DNA of 64,000 nucleotides from GCA-002726655 sp046582185 (GTDB taxonomy: Bacteria > Pseudomonadota > Gammaproteobacteria > Pseudomonadales > Azotimanducaceae): assembly GCA_046582185.1 (NCBI GenBank), contig JAYGEX010000013.1, positions 62,001 through 126,000 on the forward strand, in the 5' to 3' direction. The translations under genes and the position numbers were made by a program. Every line of letters starts with the position of its first letter. Position 1 is the first letter of the stretch. Below, piece by piece: positions 26,467 to 35,311 of the stretch. Under the pieces are notes generated by a model. The model did no database searches. It had not been told where the DNA came from and saw only the letters and a list, made by a program, of their open reading frames with translations.

Positions 26467-27246
26467 CTAGCGGAACATATCCATTTCTTTAGGCCTTATC
26501 AGTGGCATTACACCCTGCAAGGATTCATCATCAGGTTCTTTCGGCTTGTATCCGCGGACAACTATCACTGGCGTTTTCTCATCTGTTTGGCCCATCACCA
26601 GTGAAGCACCAGCAGCCATTTCATCCGCCGCACCTACCTGGGTAACCAGGAGTTCCCTGCCATAGATATCAGACTGGCCTATGTAATCTTCGAGCGCCGT
26701 AAAACCAGCAACGCCAATAGCCAAACCAAGCGAACCAACCCGCCATGCACGACCGATGGAATCATTTATTATCACCCCAACGTCAACACCATGGCGCGAC
26801 TTTACAAGATCACGCAATTCTTTTGCGCTCTTGTCCGGGTCAACAGGTAATAATAAACAAAGGTCGTCTTGCTCGCCGTTCTCGTTAATGATGTTCGACT
26901 GATCAATACCCGCGTTTGCCTGGACGAAGCCCAGCTTGTGCTCAACAATTAGTACGCCAAGTCTCTTGCGTACCACTTCATTGGACTCATCAAGAATCGC
27001 CTGCACCTTTCTCGGATCTTTATCTACCTCCCGCCCCAGCTTTATAGCCTCATCGGACGGCGTAAGCGTAGTGAGATCAAGGTATCGATCTTCCACCTTT
27101 GAGATGACTTTCTGTGCAATCACAATTACATCATCTTGCTGCAAGGCATCTCCCATGGAAGCCATGCCCGCTTCAATCAGGGACAACAAGTCATCCCCTG
27201 GATGAATCATGGGTATATTCTCAACACCAACGAAGGTAAGTTTCAT
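26467..27246 (-). CDS. cofE: CofE, F420-0:gamma-glutamyl ligase
   Basis: A 259-residue ligase that adds L-glutamates to F420-0 with GTP. Recognised segments: VEDRYLDLTTLTPSDEAIKL, VVRKRLGVLIVEHKLGFVQANAGIDQSN, VDVGVIINDSIGRAWRVGS (ISDSxGR-type), LGLAIGVAGFTALEDYIGQ and GAADEMAAGASLVMGQ. It is the stand-alone archaeal/proteobacterial type, without the nitroreductase-fold C-terminal domain that FbiB carries in mycobacteria; a separate dehydro-F420 reductase would be needed if phosphoenolpyruvate is the precursor. Its start overlaps the npdG stop by four bases, and it precedes cofD with an eleven-base gap. Confidence 0.95.
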   Translation of the reverse strand: MKLTFVGVENIPMIHPGDDLLSLIEAGMASMGDALQQDDVIVIAQKVISKVEDRYLDLTTLTPSDEAIKLGREVDKDPRKVQAILDESNEVVRKRLGVLIVEHKLGFVQANAGIDQSNIINENGEQDDLCLLLPVDPDKSAKELRDLVKSRHGVDVGVIINDSIGRAWRVGSLGLAIGVAGFTALEDYIGQSDIYGRELLVTQVGAADEMAAGASLVMGQTDEKTPVIVVRGYKPKEPDDESLQGVMPLIRPKEMDMFR

Positions 27247-27929
27247 TCTGTTTTCGATTCGCCTGTTATCACTATGCCAGCACCTTCAATCTTGTGGTGG
27301 CGGTTAATAGTAATCAAGATTGATGTCATTGCCTCAGCAGCAGCTGCATTGGCAAGCGGTCCCGCATGCCAGCCCTTCAGGCCCACCGCTTCAACCAGTG
27401 AAATAACGGCTTCCCGCGCCGCACGTTTATTGCCTGTAACCAGCACATCACAATCGATTGCATGATCTTCCTGCAAGTGTTGTGCACCGACATTTTGGAA
27501 TGCAGAAACAACCTGCACTTCATCTCCAAGAAATTCCTGCCCTTGCTGGGCCGCAGAACCAGCTGCAGGCAATTGTACGGTTCCGACTTTCGGCGGTACC
27601 AGAGGCACAGTAACATCAACAAGAATCTTGCCAATCAGGCCCGGCTTGACGGTCTCAAGAGTACTTAGTTGGTGGGCAAACGGAACGGTCAACACAACAA
27701 GATCCGCCTGAGTTGCAGCATCCAGGTTCTCATGCCCCGTGACATTAAGGTCGGGAAATTCAGCCAGCAAAGCATCCGCAGCAGCATTGCCTTTCTCCAG
27801 CGTCCGTGACCCAATCAAAATCTGATAGCCAGCCCTTGACCATTGGCGCGCGAGACCGCCGCCCAGATCACCGGTTCCACCCAGAATTGCAATGGATTTT
27901 ACTTCTGTTTGATTAGCAGTGTCTGTCAT
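27243..27929 (-). CDS. npdG: NADPH-dependent F420 reductase
   Basis: A 228-residue Rossmann enzyme that transfers hydride between NADPH and F420. The dinucleotide loop is SIAILGGTGDLGGGLARQWS, followed by LIGSRTLEKG, where the Ser-Arg pair is usual for NADP(H). QADLVVLTVPFAHQ and VTGNKRAAREAVISLVEAVG are also family-typical. It is the first gene of the F420 run (npdG-cofE-cofD-cofC-fbiC), with an AGGAG ribosome site and a 178-base upstream spacer that holds a direct repeat and probably the promoter. It provides reduced F420 for the luciferase-like and split-barrel proteins downstream. Confidence 0.95.
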   Translation of the reverse strand: MTDTANQTEVKSIAILGGTGDLGGGLARQWSRAGYQILIGSRTLEKGNAAADALLAEFPDLNVTGHENLDAATQADLVVLTVPFAHQLSTLETVKPGLIGKILVDVTVPLVPPKVGTVQLPAAGSAAQQGQEFLGDEVQVVSAFQNVGAQHLQEDHAIDCDVLVTGNKRAAREAVISLVEAVGLKGWHAGPLANAAAAEAMTSILITINRHHKIEGAGIVITGESKTE

Positions 27930-27966
27930 AAATCTCCTGTCTTGAGTCTATTTTCTACAACACCAG

Positions 27967-28000
27967 AAATATCCAATGCCTAAGATCGAAAAATATCCAA
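27967..28000 (-). promoter_or_regulatory. direct repeat AAATATCCAA x2 upstream of npdG
   Basis: Identical 10-mers at 27967-27976 and 27991-28000, 24 bases apart, lie 38-71 bases before the npdG ATG. A pair of identical half-sites near the expected promoter could bind a regulator. No regulator gene is adjacent, and no clean -35/-10 could be assigned. Confidence 0.4.
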
Positions 28001-28107
28001 GTGATTGTTAAAGCAAAAAGAGTTCGCAATTATTCCCCAATCCCCAAGAGTAAACAACCACAGGAATCGTAACGATATAGCAGGCGATAACCCCTTGTAA
28101 TAGTGGC

Positions 28108-28707
28108 CTACCCGAGTCTATCGAGCTCATTATGAATAACTGATATGCACTGGGACGCATGCAGCATGACCGGGCCAAGCGAGATCTTGCCTACACCCTG
28201 TCTGGCAAGAGACTTGAAGGTTTTCTTTGGCATGGGTATGTGGTCGGTTAGCAGGAAAACCGGGTCTTCCATCGGCATTGAATCCCTGATGTCCGTGCCC
28301 TTGCGATCAAGCATATAGACGCTGTTTTCCTCCGCTCGGCTCGATACCAGACGTTCAAAGCTAATCGCTGTCACAGCCACACCATTGTCACAAACCACGG
28401 TTTCTTCTTTGCTGAGCCCTTTCCCGGCCCGAAGCGCAGACTCAATGACCTGGAGCAAACCATGCTCCGTTTGTCCTGCAAGCGAGCCGATGTTGTTACC
28501 GGCAATGGTAATCGCTCTGGAATAGTCTGAACTGTGTTCCAGGACAAGGGTCAGCGTCGTATCATGACGATGGCCCTTCGAGACAAAAAGGGCATTCAGA
28601 AATATCTGCGCAAGATATTCCACATGAGCACCTTGCCCCACCGATGCCATAAAGAGATCGGCATCAACGGGCGCTTTTCTTGCTCTTATAATGAATTCAC
28701 AGGTCAT
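28108..28707 (-). CDS. TrmY-like putative pseudouridine N1-methyltransferase (COG1901, SPOUT)
   Basis: A 199-residue SPOUT-class methyltransferase of COG1901/DUF358. The N-terminus EFIIRARKAPVDADLFMAS and HVEYLAQIFLNALFVSKGHR match the archaeal TrmY family, which makes N1-methyl-pseudouridine at tRNA position 54. FLLTDHIPMPKKTFKSL and GVGKISLGPVMLHASQCISV form the knotted SAM site. Bacterial homologues (for example in Vibrio) are annotated putative pseudouridine methyltransferase with unproven target. It lies 178 bases upstream of npdG on the same strand. Whether it is functionally tied to F420 is unknown. Confidence 0.88.
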   Translation of the reverse strand: MTCEFIIRARKAPVDADLFMASVGQGAHVEYLAQIFLNALFVSKGHRHDTTLTLVLEHSSDYSRAITIAGNNIGSLAGQTEHGLLQVIESALRAGKGLSKEETVVCDNGVAVTAISFERLVSSRAEENSVYMLDRKGTDIRDSMPMEDPVFLLTDHIPMPKKTFKSLARQGVGKISLGPVMLHASQCISVIHNELDRLG

Positions 28708-28737
28708 TTTCTTTTGAAGAGACTATTTTGCAAATAT

Positions 28738-29874
28738 TTAGGCAAGACTCTTGTATATCTCCTGGACCAGACCAAAGGATCGTGGGTCTCCCATCAAGCC
28801 ATCAAACATCTTGTTCATCACAAATGAAGCCGCCAATCGTGCATCCTGATCAATCAGAATACTGGAACCACCCCAGCCGCCCCAGAAGCAGGCATTTTTA
28901 TTCGGCGACAAGGGCATAATTTCGGAGTTAAGGCCAAAGCCAAGACCAAAACTGAGGGGGGCCCCAAGAGCCATGTCAGTGCCACTAATACGCTCTATCA
29001 TCACCGACTCAGCCGTCTCTTTGGAAAACAGCTCTACACCGAAGGCCGAACCTTTACACGCCAAAGGAGTCTGCAGACGTACAACAGACCGCGCATTACC
29101 ATGACCATTCGCAGCTGGAATTTCGGCCTTGCGCCATTCATCTGTCCAGGAATTTACAGCAGAAGACGCAGGGTTCTTGAAGGTTCTCGCGGCGATTGAA
29201 TCAGGGTCATCGCCACCGGCAAGTGTTCCTTCCCCGGCTGGAATCAGAAGGGCAATCCGACCGAATTCAGACTCGGGTACACCGATGAAAAAGTCTGCCT
29301 GAAGGGGTTTTGCTATTTCATTCTGGAAGAATGTGCCGATGGACACACCACTTATTCGTTTTACAACTTCGCCTATCAGGAAACCCTGCGTCAGGGCGTG
29401 ATAGGCAGTCGCAGTACCAGGCTCCCACCATGGTGCCTGGGCTGCCAGCAAGCCTGTTATCTTGTCCCAGTCATAGAGATCCGAAGGATTCGTTTCAACG
29501 TCCATGCCTGAAAGGCCGGCGGCATGATTCATGATGTGCCACACTTTGACATTGCCCTTACCGGCAGCAGCAAATTCAGGCCAGTAATCAGCAACATTGG
29601 CATCAAAATCCAGTTCACCCCGGTCGGCGAGTAGCAAAGCACAAAGGAACGACATGGTCTTGGTGGTGCTGTAAACATTAATGATGGTGTCTTCCCGCCA
29701 GGGCTTGGTTTTTTCTTCATCCTGGTAGCCGCCCCATAGATCGATCACCATCTCGCCATCAATACTTAACGCAAAACAGGCGCCAACATCCACATCATTT
29801 TCGATGTTGGCGGTGAACATTTCTCGAACATTGGCAAATTTTTCATCACAGTGACCATGAACTTCTGCAGACAT
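28738..29874 (-). CDS. beta-lactamase-fold serine hydrolase (EstB-like)
   Basis: A 378-residue class C beta-lactamase-like esterase/peptidase. The SxxK motif is STTK at residues 69-72 (INVYSTTKTMSFL), the second motif Tyr is in TAYHALTQGFLIGEVVKR, and the C-terminal FGLGFGLNSE / FWGGWGGSS region replaces the KTG triad. No signal peptide is present, so it is cytoplasmic; EstB-type esterases cleave short acyl esters. An N-terminal FTANIENDVDVGACFALSIDGEMVIDLWGG is typical. It is transcribed divergently from the MFS exporter, sharing a 120-base spacer with a GC-rich hairpin. Confidence 0.88.
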   Translation of the reverse strand: MSAEVHGHCDEKFANVREMFTANIENDVDVGACFALSIDGEMVIDLWGGYQDEEKTKPWREDTIINVYSTTKTMSFLCALLLADRGELDFDANVADYWPEFAAAGKGNVKVWHIMNHAAGLSGMDVETNPSDLYDWDKITGLLAAQAPWWEPGTATAYHALTQGFLIGEVVKRISGVSIGTFFQNEIAKPLQADFFIGVPESEFGRIALLIPAGEGTLAGGDDPDSIAARTFKNPASSAVNSWTDEWRKAEIPAANGHGNARSVVRLQTPLACKGSAFGVELFSKETAESVMIERISGTDMALGAPLSFGLGFGLNSEIMPLSPNKNACFWGGWGGSSILIDQDARLAASFVMNKMFDGLMGDPRSFGLVQEIYKSLA

Positions 29875-29931
29875 ATCTTCCTCATATTACGAATTTACAA
29901 ATCTTAACTAATGTAACACAGGCCTAAAATA

Positions 29932-29947
29932 GGTGGGGAGCCCCACC
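29932..29947. promoter_or_regulatory. perfect inverted repeat GGTGGGG-AG-CCCCACC
   Basis: Seven-base arms with a two-base centre, in the divergent spacer of the serine hydrolase and the MFS gene. It is placed where an operator would be. No terminator-like T run follows. Confidence 0.4.
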
Positions 29948-29997
29948 ATCGTGCCTAGCAAAAATGTGCACTTGATTGTTGCTACACAGCTTGGGGT

Positions 29998-31233
29998 ATG
30001 ATGAAGGCGATGTCTGAAGAAACCCAAGGGGCAATCCCTCACAACAACCACCAGCTCTCCTGGTATAACTCAAGTAATGCACTCTGGATGGCTAGTTTTA
30101 GCATTCAGCAACTACTGGTGATCTGGATTCTGGTTGGCATTCTCAACGAGTCACCAGAACGGGTAGGCTTTGCCCAATTGATGATTGGTATTCCAGGCCT
30201 GGTTTTCATGTTGTGGGGCGGCGCCATTGGCGACAGGATGGATGGCCGAAGCCTGTTGGTCCGAACCCATTTTCTGAGCGCGATCCCACCCATTGTTCTT
30301 GCGATTGCTTCATATTACGGCGCAGTTGGATTCTGGTTGCTGATCGCAACAGCACTCGCTGCAGGTTTACTTAATAGCGCTTCAAATCCCGCAAGAAATA
30401 CAATCCTCAACAGGATTGCGGGCAACAAGCTTCAACTCGCAATCAGCCTCGCGACTGGCATTGGCTTTATCGCGTCAATGCTCGGCGCAAAGATCGCTGG
30501 AGAGCTCGATACCCTTGGACTGGAAGCAGTCTTACTCCTACAGGCAATCCTGTTCATCGTAGGCGGCTTCTTTGTCGCAGGTATTTCGCCTGTACCAGTG
30601 CGACAACAAGTCAATAGAGAGCCAGCCTTAAAAACAATTCGCGATGGACTATCTCACGTATGGAAGTTCAAGCTCGGCCGCGACCTTATCTGGCTCAATA
30701 CTCTGTCAAGTTTTTTTAATGCCGGAGCATGGATGGTCGCAGTGCCCTTCATCATCACCCGGGTATATGCCGGTGATGCTGTCCTGCTCGCCAATATGAC
30801 GGTTGTCTTCTATTTTGGATCGCTTGTTGCCACCTTCGGCTTGTTGAAGTTTATGCCGCTGAAGCATCCAGGCAGACTCTATCTGATCATGCAAATATCA
30901 AGAATTCCGGTATTGGTGGTCCTCTGGCTTCAACCCGACCTGTGGGTGGTCTGGGTAGCAATATGCTATTGGGGCTTCAATATGGGCATGACTACAACCA
31001 TGTCGAGACTTATGGTTCAGGAATTCTCCGACCCTGAATATCGGTCCCGGGTGATGTCAATATTCACCCTCGGCATGATGAGTGCTGCACCCGTGGGTTC
31101 CCTGGTACTTGGTTTTATCATCGGCAGCTGGGGTCCATTGAACGCGTTGATACCCGGGATAATCGCCTCTATGCTCATATTTACCTTTGGCTACTATCGA
31201 ACGACAATCTGGAACTATGAATCGCCTAAATAG
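29998..31233 (+). CDS. MFS transporter (EntS-like, MFS_3)
   Basis: A 411-residue 12-helix major facilitator. Segments such as GLVFMLWGGAIGDRMDGR (loop 2-3 motif A-like, DR), ASNPARNTILNRIAGNKLQL and YWGFNMGMTTTMSRLMVQEF match the EntS/MFS_3 group of exporters. Substrate is not readable; the group includes enterobactin and drug exporters. The N-terminus (SEETQGAIPHNNHQLSWYNS) is cytoplasmic. Start could be ATG 29998 or ATG 30010; no strong ribosome site decides. It is followed by a 24-bp palindrome and a long gene-free spacer. Confidence 0.88.
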   Translation: MMKAMSEETQGAIPHNNHQLSWYNSSNALWMASFSIQQLLVIWILVGILNESPERVGFAQLMIGIPGLVFMLWGGAIGDRMDGRSLLVRTHFLSAIPPIVLAIASYYGAVGFWLLIATALAAGLLNSASNPARNTILNRIAGNKLQLAISLATGIGFIASMLGAKIAGELDTLGLEAVLLLQAILFIVGGFFVAGISPVPVRQQVNREPALKTIRDGLSHVWKFKLGRDLIWLNTLSSFFNAGAWMVAVPFIITRVYAGDAVLLANMTVVFYFGSLVATFGLLKFMPLKHPGRLYLIMQISRIPVLVVLWLQPDLWVVWVAICYWGFNMGMTTTMSRLMVQEFSDPEYRSRVMSIFTLGMMSAAPVGSLVLGFIIGSWGPLNALIPGIIASMLIFTFGYYRTTIWNYESPK

Positions 31234-32097
31234 GCTCTTGTCCAGAAACCCGATAGTGAAGAAAATCCGATGATTTTCTACCGGAAATCGTAGTAATCTC
31301 TTGAAATCGACCATTTGAAGTAAGTGTTCACTTACTTCAGCATCAAGATTTTGACGTTATCAGGTAGTTTTCCACAATTTCTGTGGATAACTCTGGTGAT
31401 AAGTAGGTCAATCTGCCCCAGAACCCATCAAATACCTGCTCACAGCCAATTGATCAATTTTTGTACAGAAGCTCTACAGCCCTTATACGTCATACTCTCA
31501 GATGAACTGTCCCAGCCACGAATCAGCTATCCAAGGGTATAAAGTAATGTTTTGATCTGACCCCTGACAATGTGAATAACTTCGCCGGTAAAAACACGAA
31601 TTCACGGCTTTTTGTAGTGGAAACAGCTCAATTACGTCAATTTGTCGCAAACTGACCCCAGAAAAAAGCCAGAATAAGCTACAAAACAGGGTGTTTTTCA
31701 AAATTGAACAAATTATTATTTTTGCCCTCGATTTTTGACACATGTGAGTCACTTCCTGTGTTTTCCTAAACTTTAGTTAATTCAGGAAGGAAAATTTGAA
31801 ACACAAGTATGTTGTTACTTACAACTGATGCAGATGCCTCAAGCCTGAGTCTGATTGTCGGCAATCTTAATTCCACCTTAATCTGTAGGGTTACCCATAC
31901 TGGCAGTGCTTATCCTTGCCGCAATCGTTAGTTTCTGCGAATGACTAAGGTTAAGAAATTCAAACCCTGACCCTGTAGCAATTCAGATGGCTATGGGCAA
32001 TGTCTCACAAAATTGTCATCTATTGTCACTCAATCATTACTAGCGGTATCATCAGCCATCACTAACCGTTCTTATACCAATAAAAAAGAGGATCGCG
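31234..32097. other. long intergenic region
   Basis: About 860 bases with no credible gene in either strand. It contains the palindrome at 31316-31339 and a single DnaA-box-like TGTGGATAA (31382-31390). Two segments with GACCCC next to AT-rich tracts (around 31545-31565 and 31650) resemble ends of REP-like elements. The segment before the acyl-CoA synthetase ends with a GAGG ribosome site. Confidence 0.5.
31316..31339. promoter_or_regulatory. 24-bp palindrome, TetR-type operator-like
   Basis: Eleven-base perfect arms, TGAAGTAAGTG and CACTTACTTCA, around a central TT. The layout (AAGTGxxCACTT core) is usual for TetR-family operators. It lies 83 bases after the MFS stop. It has no T tract, so it is a poor terminator. 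No TetR-type gene is visible in the window. Confidence 0.6.
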
Positions 32098-33903
32098 ATG
32101 GGCTCTATAGCTAATTTCTTCGGTGATTTGAAAATTCTCGTTGGCGCTGCCACCGCAAAACCACCATCGGGGGATGACATTGGTTCATTTTCACTCATTG
32201 TTGAAGGGCAGGCAAAATCGCACCCTCAGGGAATAGCCCTACTGTGTGAAGACGAAAAGATCACCTGGGAAGAACTCAACAACCGAGCTAATCGGATCGC
32301 GTCGATTCTCAAAGGCCAGGGTGTCACCAGGGGCGATTGCATCAGCCTGTTCATGCAGAACAGAATCGAATTTGTCATTCAGTTACTTGGCATTACTAAA
32401 TTAGGTGCGATTGCCAGCCTGATCAATACCAACCTGACCAAAAAACAACTCATCCACTGCATTACGCTGACGAAATCCCGGAAATGCATTTTTGGTGAAG
32501 AAATTACCGAGCCCCTTAACGAGGTTCGCGGCGAGCTCGACCTTAAGGATGGCGAGGATTATCTGTTCGTTAGAGACAAGGGAAACGAACCCCACCCTAA
32601 CTGGGCGGTCAACCTTGATTCAACTGACGACTCGATTGAGTCGTCAAATCATGCAGAGACAAGCAATCTTACTTTAGGCAATACTGCGTGTTACATCTTT
32701 ACCTCGGGCACCACCGGCTTGCCAAAAGCCGCAGTTTTATCGCATAAAAGGATGCTGCCTTCGGCGAGCATGTCAGCGAACGCGCTGCTTCGTATTAGTC
32801 GTTCCGACAGAATGTATAACTGTTTACCCCTATATCATGGCACCGGCTTAATGGTCGGGTTAACGGCGGCATTTACCGTTGGCGCGTCAACGGTTATAAA
32901 ACGACGACTCTCGGTCAGCTCCTTTTGGGATGACGTGAGGAAATACAATTGCACCAGCTTTGTCTATATCGGCGAGTTCCTTCGCTATCTGATGAGTAAA
33001 CCTGCGGATTTAAAAGACAAGGATAACCCCGTACGCGCGATAGTAGGCAACGGACTGCGACCAGATATCTGGATGGAGTTTAAGGAGCGTTTTGACATCG
33101 AGCGTATTGGCGAATTCTACGGTGCCAGCGAAGGAAACGGTGCGTTCGCAAATATCTTCAACAAGGATTGTACCGTCGGCATGGGCGTCGCGCCGGCCAA
33201 GCTTGTTAAATACGACGTGGGCAGCGACGAAATTGTCCTGGATGCCAACGGAAAGTGCATCGAAGTGGAACAGGGAGAGCCTGGGTTGCTCTTGTTTGAA
33301 GTCACCCAAAAATCACAATACGAGGGTTATACCAACAAGGAAGCATCGGACAAGAAACTGATTCGAAACGCATTTGTTGACGGAGACCAGTATTTTAATT
33401 CCGGTGACCTGATGAAGACTGTGGAGGTTGGTTTTAGCTTCGGTCAGAAACATTACCAATTTGTTGACCGCGTCGGTGATACCTATCGCTGGAAGAGTGA
33501 AAATGTTTCCACGAATGAAGTCGGCGAGATCATCAATATTCACGCTGACATTGTTTTTACCAATATTTACGGCGTAGAAATCCCAGGAACTGATGGCAGA
33601 GCCGGTATGGCGGCAATTGTGTTCAAAGATGGTCTGAACAGCTCAAACATTGATCTACCATCACTATCCAGGCACATTATTGACAATCTACCGGGTTATG
33701 CCCGGCCCATATTTATCAGGGTACTGGATGAACTACCAACGACCACGACCCACAAACTGCAGAAGAATGACCTGCGAGACCAGGCCTACCACCTGGATAA
33801 AGTAAGTCATGAATTGCTGGTCATGAAGCCAGGTGACACGGTTTACAGCAAGCTTGACAGTGACTTTTACGACAAGATTATTCAACGCGATGTGGCTTTC
33901 TGA
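32098..33903 (+). CDS. FATP-type long-chain acyl-CoA synthetase
   Basis: A 601-residue adenylate-forming enzyme that activates fatty or related acids to CoA thioesters. Motifs: AMP-binding P-loop YIFTSGTTGLPKAAVLSHKR, YNCLPLYHGTGLMVG, EFYGASEGN (adenine site), and YFNSGDL plus FVDRVGDTYRWKSENVSTNEV, the hinge region with the family-typical GDTxRWKGENVST wording of FATP/FadD6-like long-chain synthetases. Length is normal. A GAGG ribosome site precedes it. The next gene, an alpha/beta hydrolase, starts four bases after its stop, so both form an operon. Confidence 0.92.
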   Translation: MGSIANFFGDLKILVGAATAKPPSGDDIGSFSLIVEGQAKSHPQGIALLCEDEKITWEELNNRANRIASILKGQGVTRGDCISLFMQNRIEFVIQLLGITKLGAIASLINTNLTKKQLIHCITLTKSRKCIFGEEITEPLNEVRGELDLKDGEDYLFVRDKGNEPHPNWAVNLDSTDDSIESSNHAETSNLTLGNTACYIFTSGTTGLPKAAVLSHKRMLPSASMSANALLRISRSDRMYNCLPLYHGTGLMVGLTAAFTVGASTVIKRRLSVSSFWDDVRKYNCTSFVYIGEFLRYLMSKPADLKDKDNPVRAIVGNGLRPDIWMEFKERFDIERIGEFYGASEGNGAFANIFNKDCTVGMGVAPAKLVKYDVGSDEIVLDANGKCIEVEQGEPGLLLFEVTQKSQYEGYTNKEASDKKLIRNAFVDGDQYFNSGDLMKTVEVGFSFGQKHYQFVDRVGDTYRWKSENVSTNEVGEIINIHADIVFTNIYGVEIPGTDGRAGMAAIVFKDGLNSSNIDLPSLSRHIIDNLPGYARPIFIRVLDELPTTTTHKLQKNDLRDQAYHLDKVSHELLVMKPGDTVYSKLDSDFYDKIIQRDVAF

Positions 33904-33907
33904 GTAA

Positions 33908-34801
33908 ATGCCAGGATCACATATTCATAAAGCCAGCCCGACCTCGCATACGTACTTCTCGCAACGACTGAAATTGCATTACCTTGACTGGGGTAATTCA
34001 GATGCAAAACATGTGCTGTTGATTCATGGCGTACAAGACCACTGCCATAACTGGGACTGGACAAGCGAACACCTTTGCGGCGACTACCACGTGGTAGTGC
34101 CGGACTTGCGCGGCCATGGGGACTCTGAGTGGCCAAAAGGATCTTCCTATAACACTCTCGACTATGCCTACGATATCGCCCAACTGGTGGATCAGGAGAA
34201 TCTGGCACCGGTAAACATCATTTCCCATTCAATGGGCGGAACAATCGCCTGTGTCTTTGCCGGAATATTCCCGGAAAAAGTAGCGAGCCTGATTTCTGTG
34301 GAAGGTGTGGGCGGATTCTGGCATCACCAGAACAAGGCTCAGCACCCTCAGCAGCGAATTCGGGAATGGATCGATGGCATGCGCGATTTGGCAGGTCGGG
34401 AGCCACGAAAGTACCCGGGCTTAAGTGATGCGTTCCAGAGGATGCAAAAGTCTAATCCTCACCTCAGCGAAGACAGAGCAAGACATTTGACCATCCATGG
34501 AAGCAACCGCAACGAGGATGGTACATATACATGGAAGTTCGATAACTACACGCATTCGAGATCACCCAGTAACCTCGATTACAATGATATGACCAGGCTC
34601 TGGGAAATGATCGAATGTCCGACCTTGTTGCTCAATGCGAAGCAGGGATTCGATCACCGAACTGGCCAGGATGATAGTTTGAAGTACTTTCGCCACGGCA
34701 AGATTAAGGAAATTGATGAAGCCGGACATTGGCTGCATCATGATCAATTTGAACAGTTCACCACTGTGATTGACGAATTTCTGGAAGCGCATAGTAAATA
34801 G
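33908..34801 (+). CDS. alpha/beta hydrolase
   Basis: A 297-residue alpha/beta hydrolase. The oxyanion region is LLIHGVQDHCHNWDW, the nucleophile elbow SHSMGGTIACVF carries the catalytic Ser, and the C-terminal DEAGHWLHHDQFEQFT carries the His; VVPDLRGHGDSEWPKG is also typical. It is translationally close to the acyl-CoA synthetase (four-base gap), suggesting that it releases an acid which the synthetase then activates, or acts on the CoA-linked product (inference). No signal peptide is present. Catalytic residues are complete. Confidence 0.88.
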   Translation: MPGSHIHKASPTSHTYFSQRLKLHYLDWGNSDAKHVLLIHGVQDHCHNWDWTSEHLCGDYHVVVPDLRGHGDSEWPKGSSYNTLDYAYDIAQLVDQENLAPVNIISHSMGGTIACVFAGIFPEKVASLISVEGVGGFWHHQNKAQHPQQRIREWIDGMRDLAGREPRKYPGLSDAFQRMQKSNPHLSEDRARHLTIHGSNRNEDGTYTWKFDNYTHSRSPSNLDYNDMTRLWEMIECPTLLLNAKQGFDHRTGQDDSLKYFRHGKIKEIDEAGHWLHHDQFEQFTTVIDEFLEAHSK

Positions 34802-34864
34802 CCAATTCCCAACTTCGGGCTAGTTGCAAAGCTTGATTGTTAGTTGTGATCGGGGATGGATATA

Positions 34865-35311
34865 TCAATTGCTCTTCGCAAGAATCTTGTCAAAATGATT
34901 GGCGAAGTTGCGCCTGTCGGTTTGGCTCAGAGGCGGCGGCCCGCCGGTATTAATACCGCTTGATCGCATGGTATCCAGGAAGTCCCTGATATTGAGGCGG
35001 GGCTTGATATTGTCCGCCGTAAATAATTCGCCACGCGGGCTGAGAGCTTGCCCGCCTTTTTCGATAACTTCTGCTGCCAGCGGTATGTCGCTGGTAATGA
35101 CCAGGTCGTTTGCTTCGAGGCGTCGGACGATCTCATTGTCAGCCACATCAAACCCGGTTGCCACCTGCAGAAAATTAATAAACTTCGACGGCGGAACGCG
35201 CAGGGCATGATTTGCAACCAATGTCGTCTGCAGCATCTTGCGCTCCGCAGCCCTGAAAATTACTTCCTTAATGACGCCCGGACAGGCATCAGCATCTACC
35301 CAAATATTCAT
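34865..35311 (-). CDS. yaiI: YaiI/YqxD family protein (UPF0178)
   Basis: A 148-residue UPF0178 protein, recognised by NIWVDADACPGVIKEVIFRAAER, GFDVADNEIVRRL and DLVITSDIPLAAEVIEKGG. The C-terminal NTGGPPPLSQTDRRNFANHF is also conserved. The fold is PIN-like with several acidic residues (D6, D8 and others), so nuclease activity is suspected, but the role is not established. The start overlaps the stop of the upstream methyltransferase-like gene by four bases. Confidence 0.92.
   Translation of the reverse strand: MNIWVDADACPGVIKEVIFRAAERKMLQTTLVANHALRVPPSKFINFLQVATGFDVADNEIVRRLEANDLVITSDIPLAAEVIEKGGQALSPRGELFTADNIKPRLNIRDFLDTMRSSGINTGGPPPLSQTDRRNFANHFDKILAKSN

Noticed and set aside
31498..31752. 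84-codon minus-strand frame in the 31.2-32.1 kb spacer
   Set aside because: Phe/Leu/Cys-rich random-looking composition, no ribosome site; it overlaps REP-like sequence.
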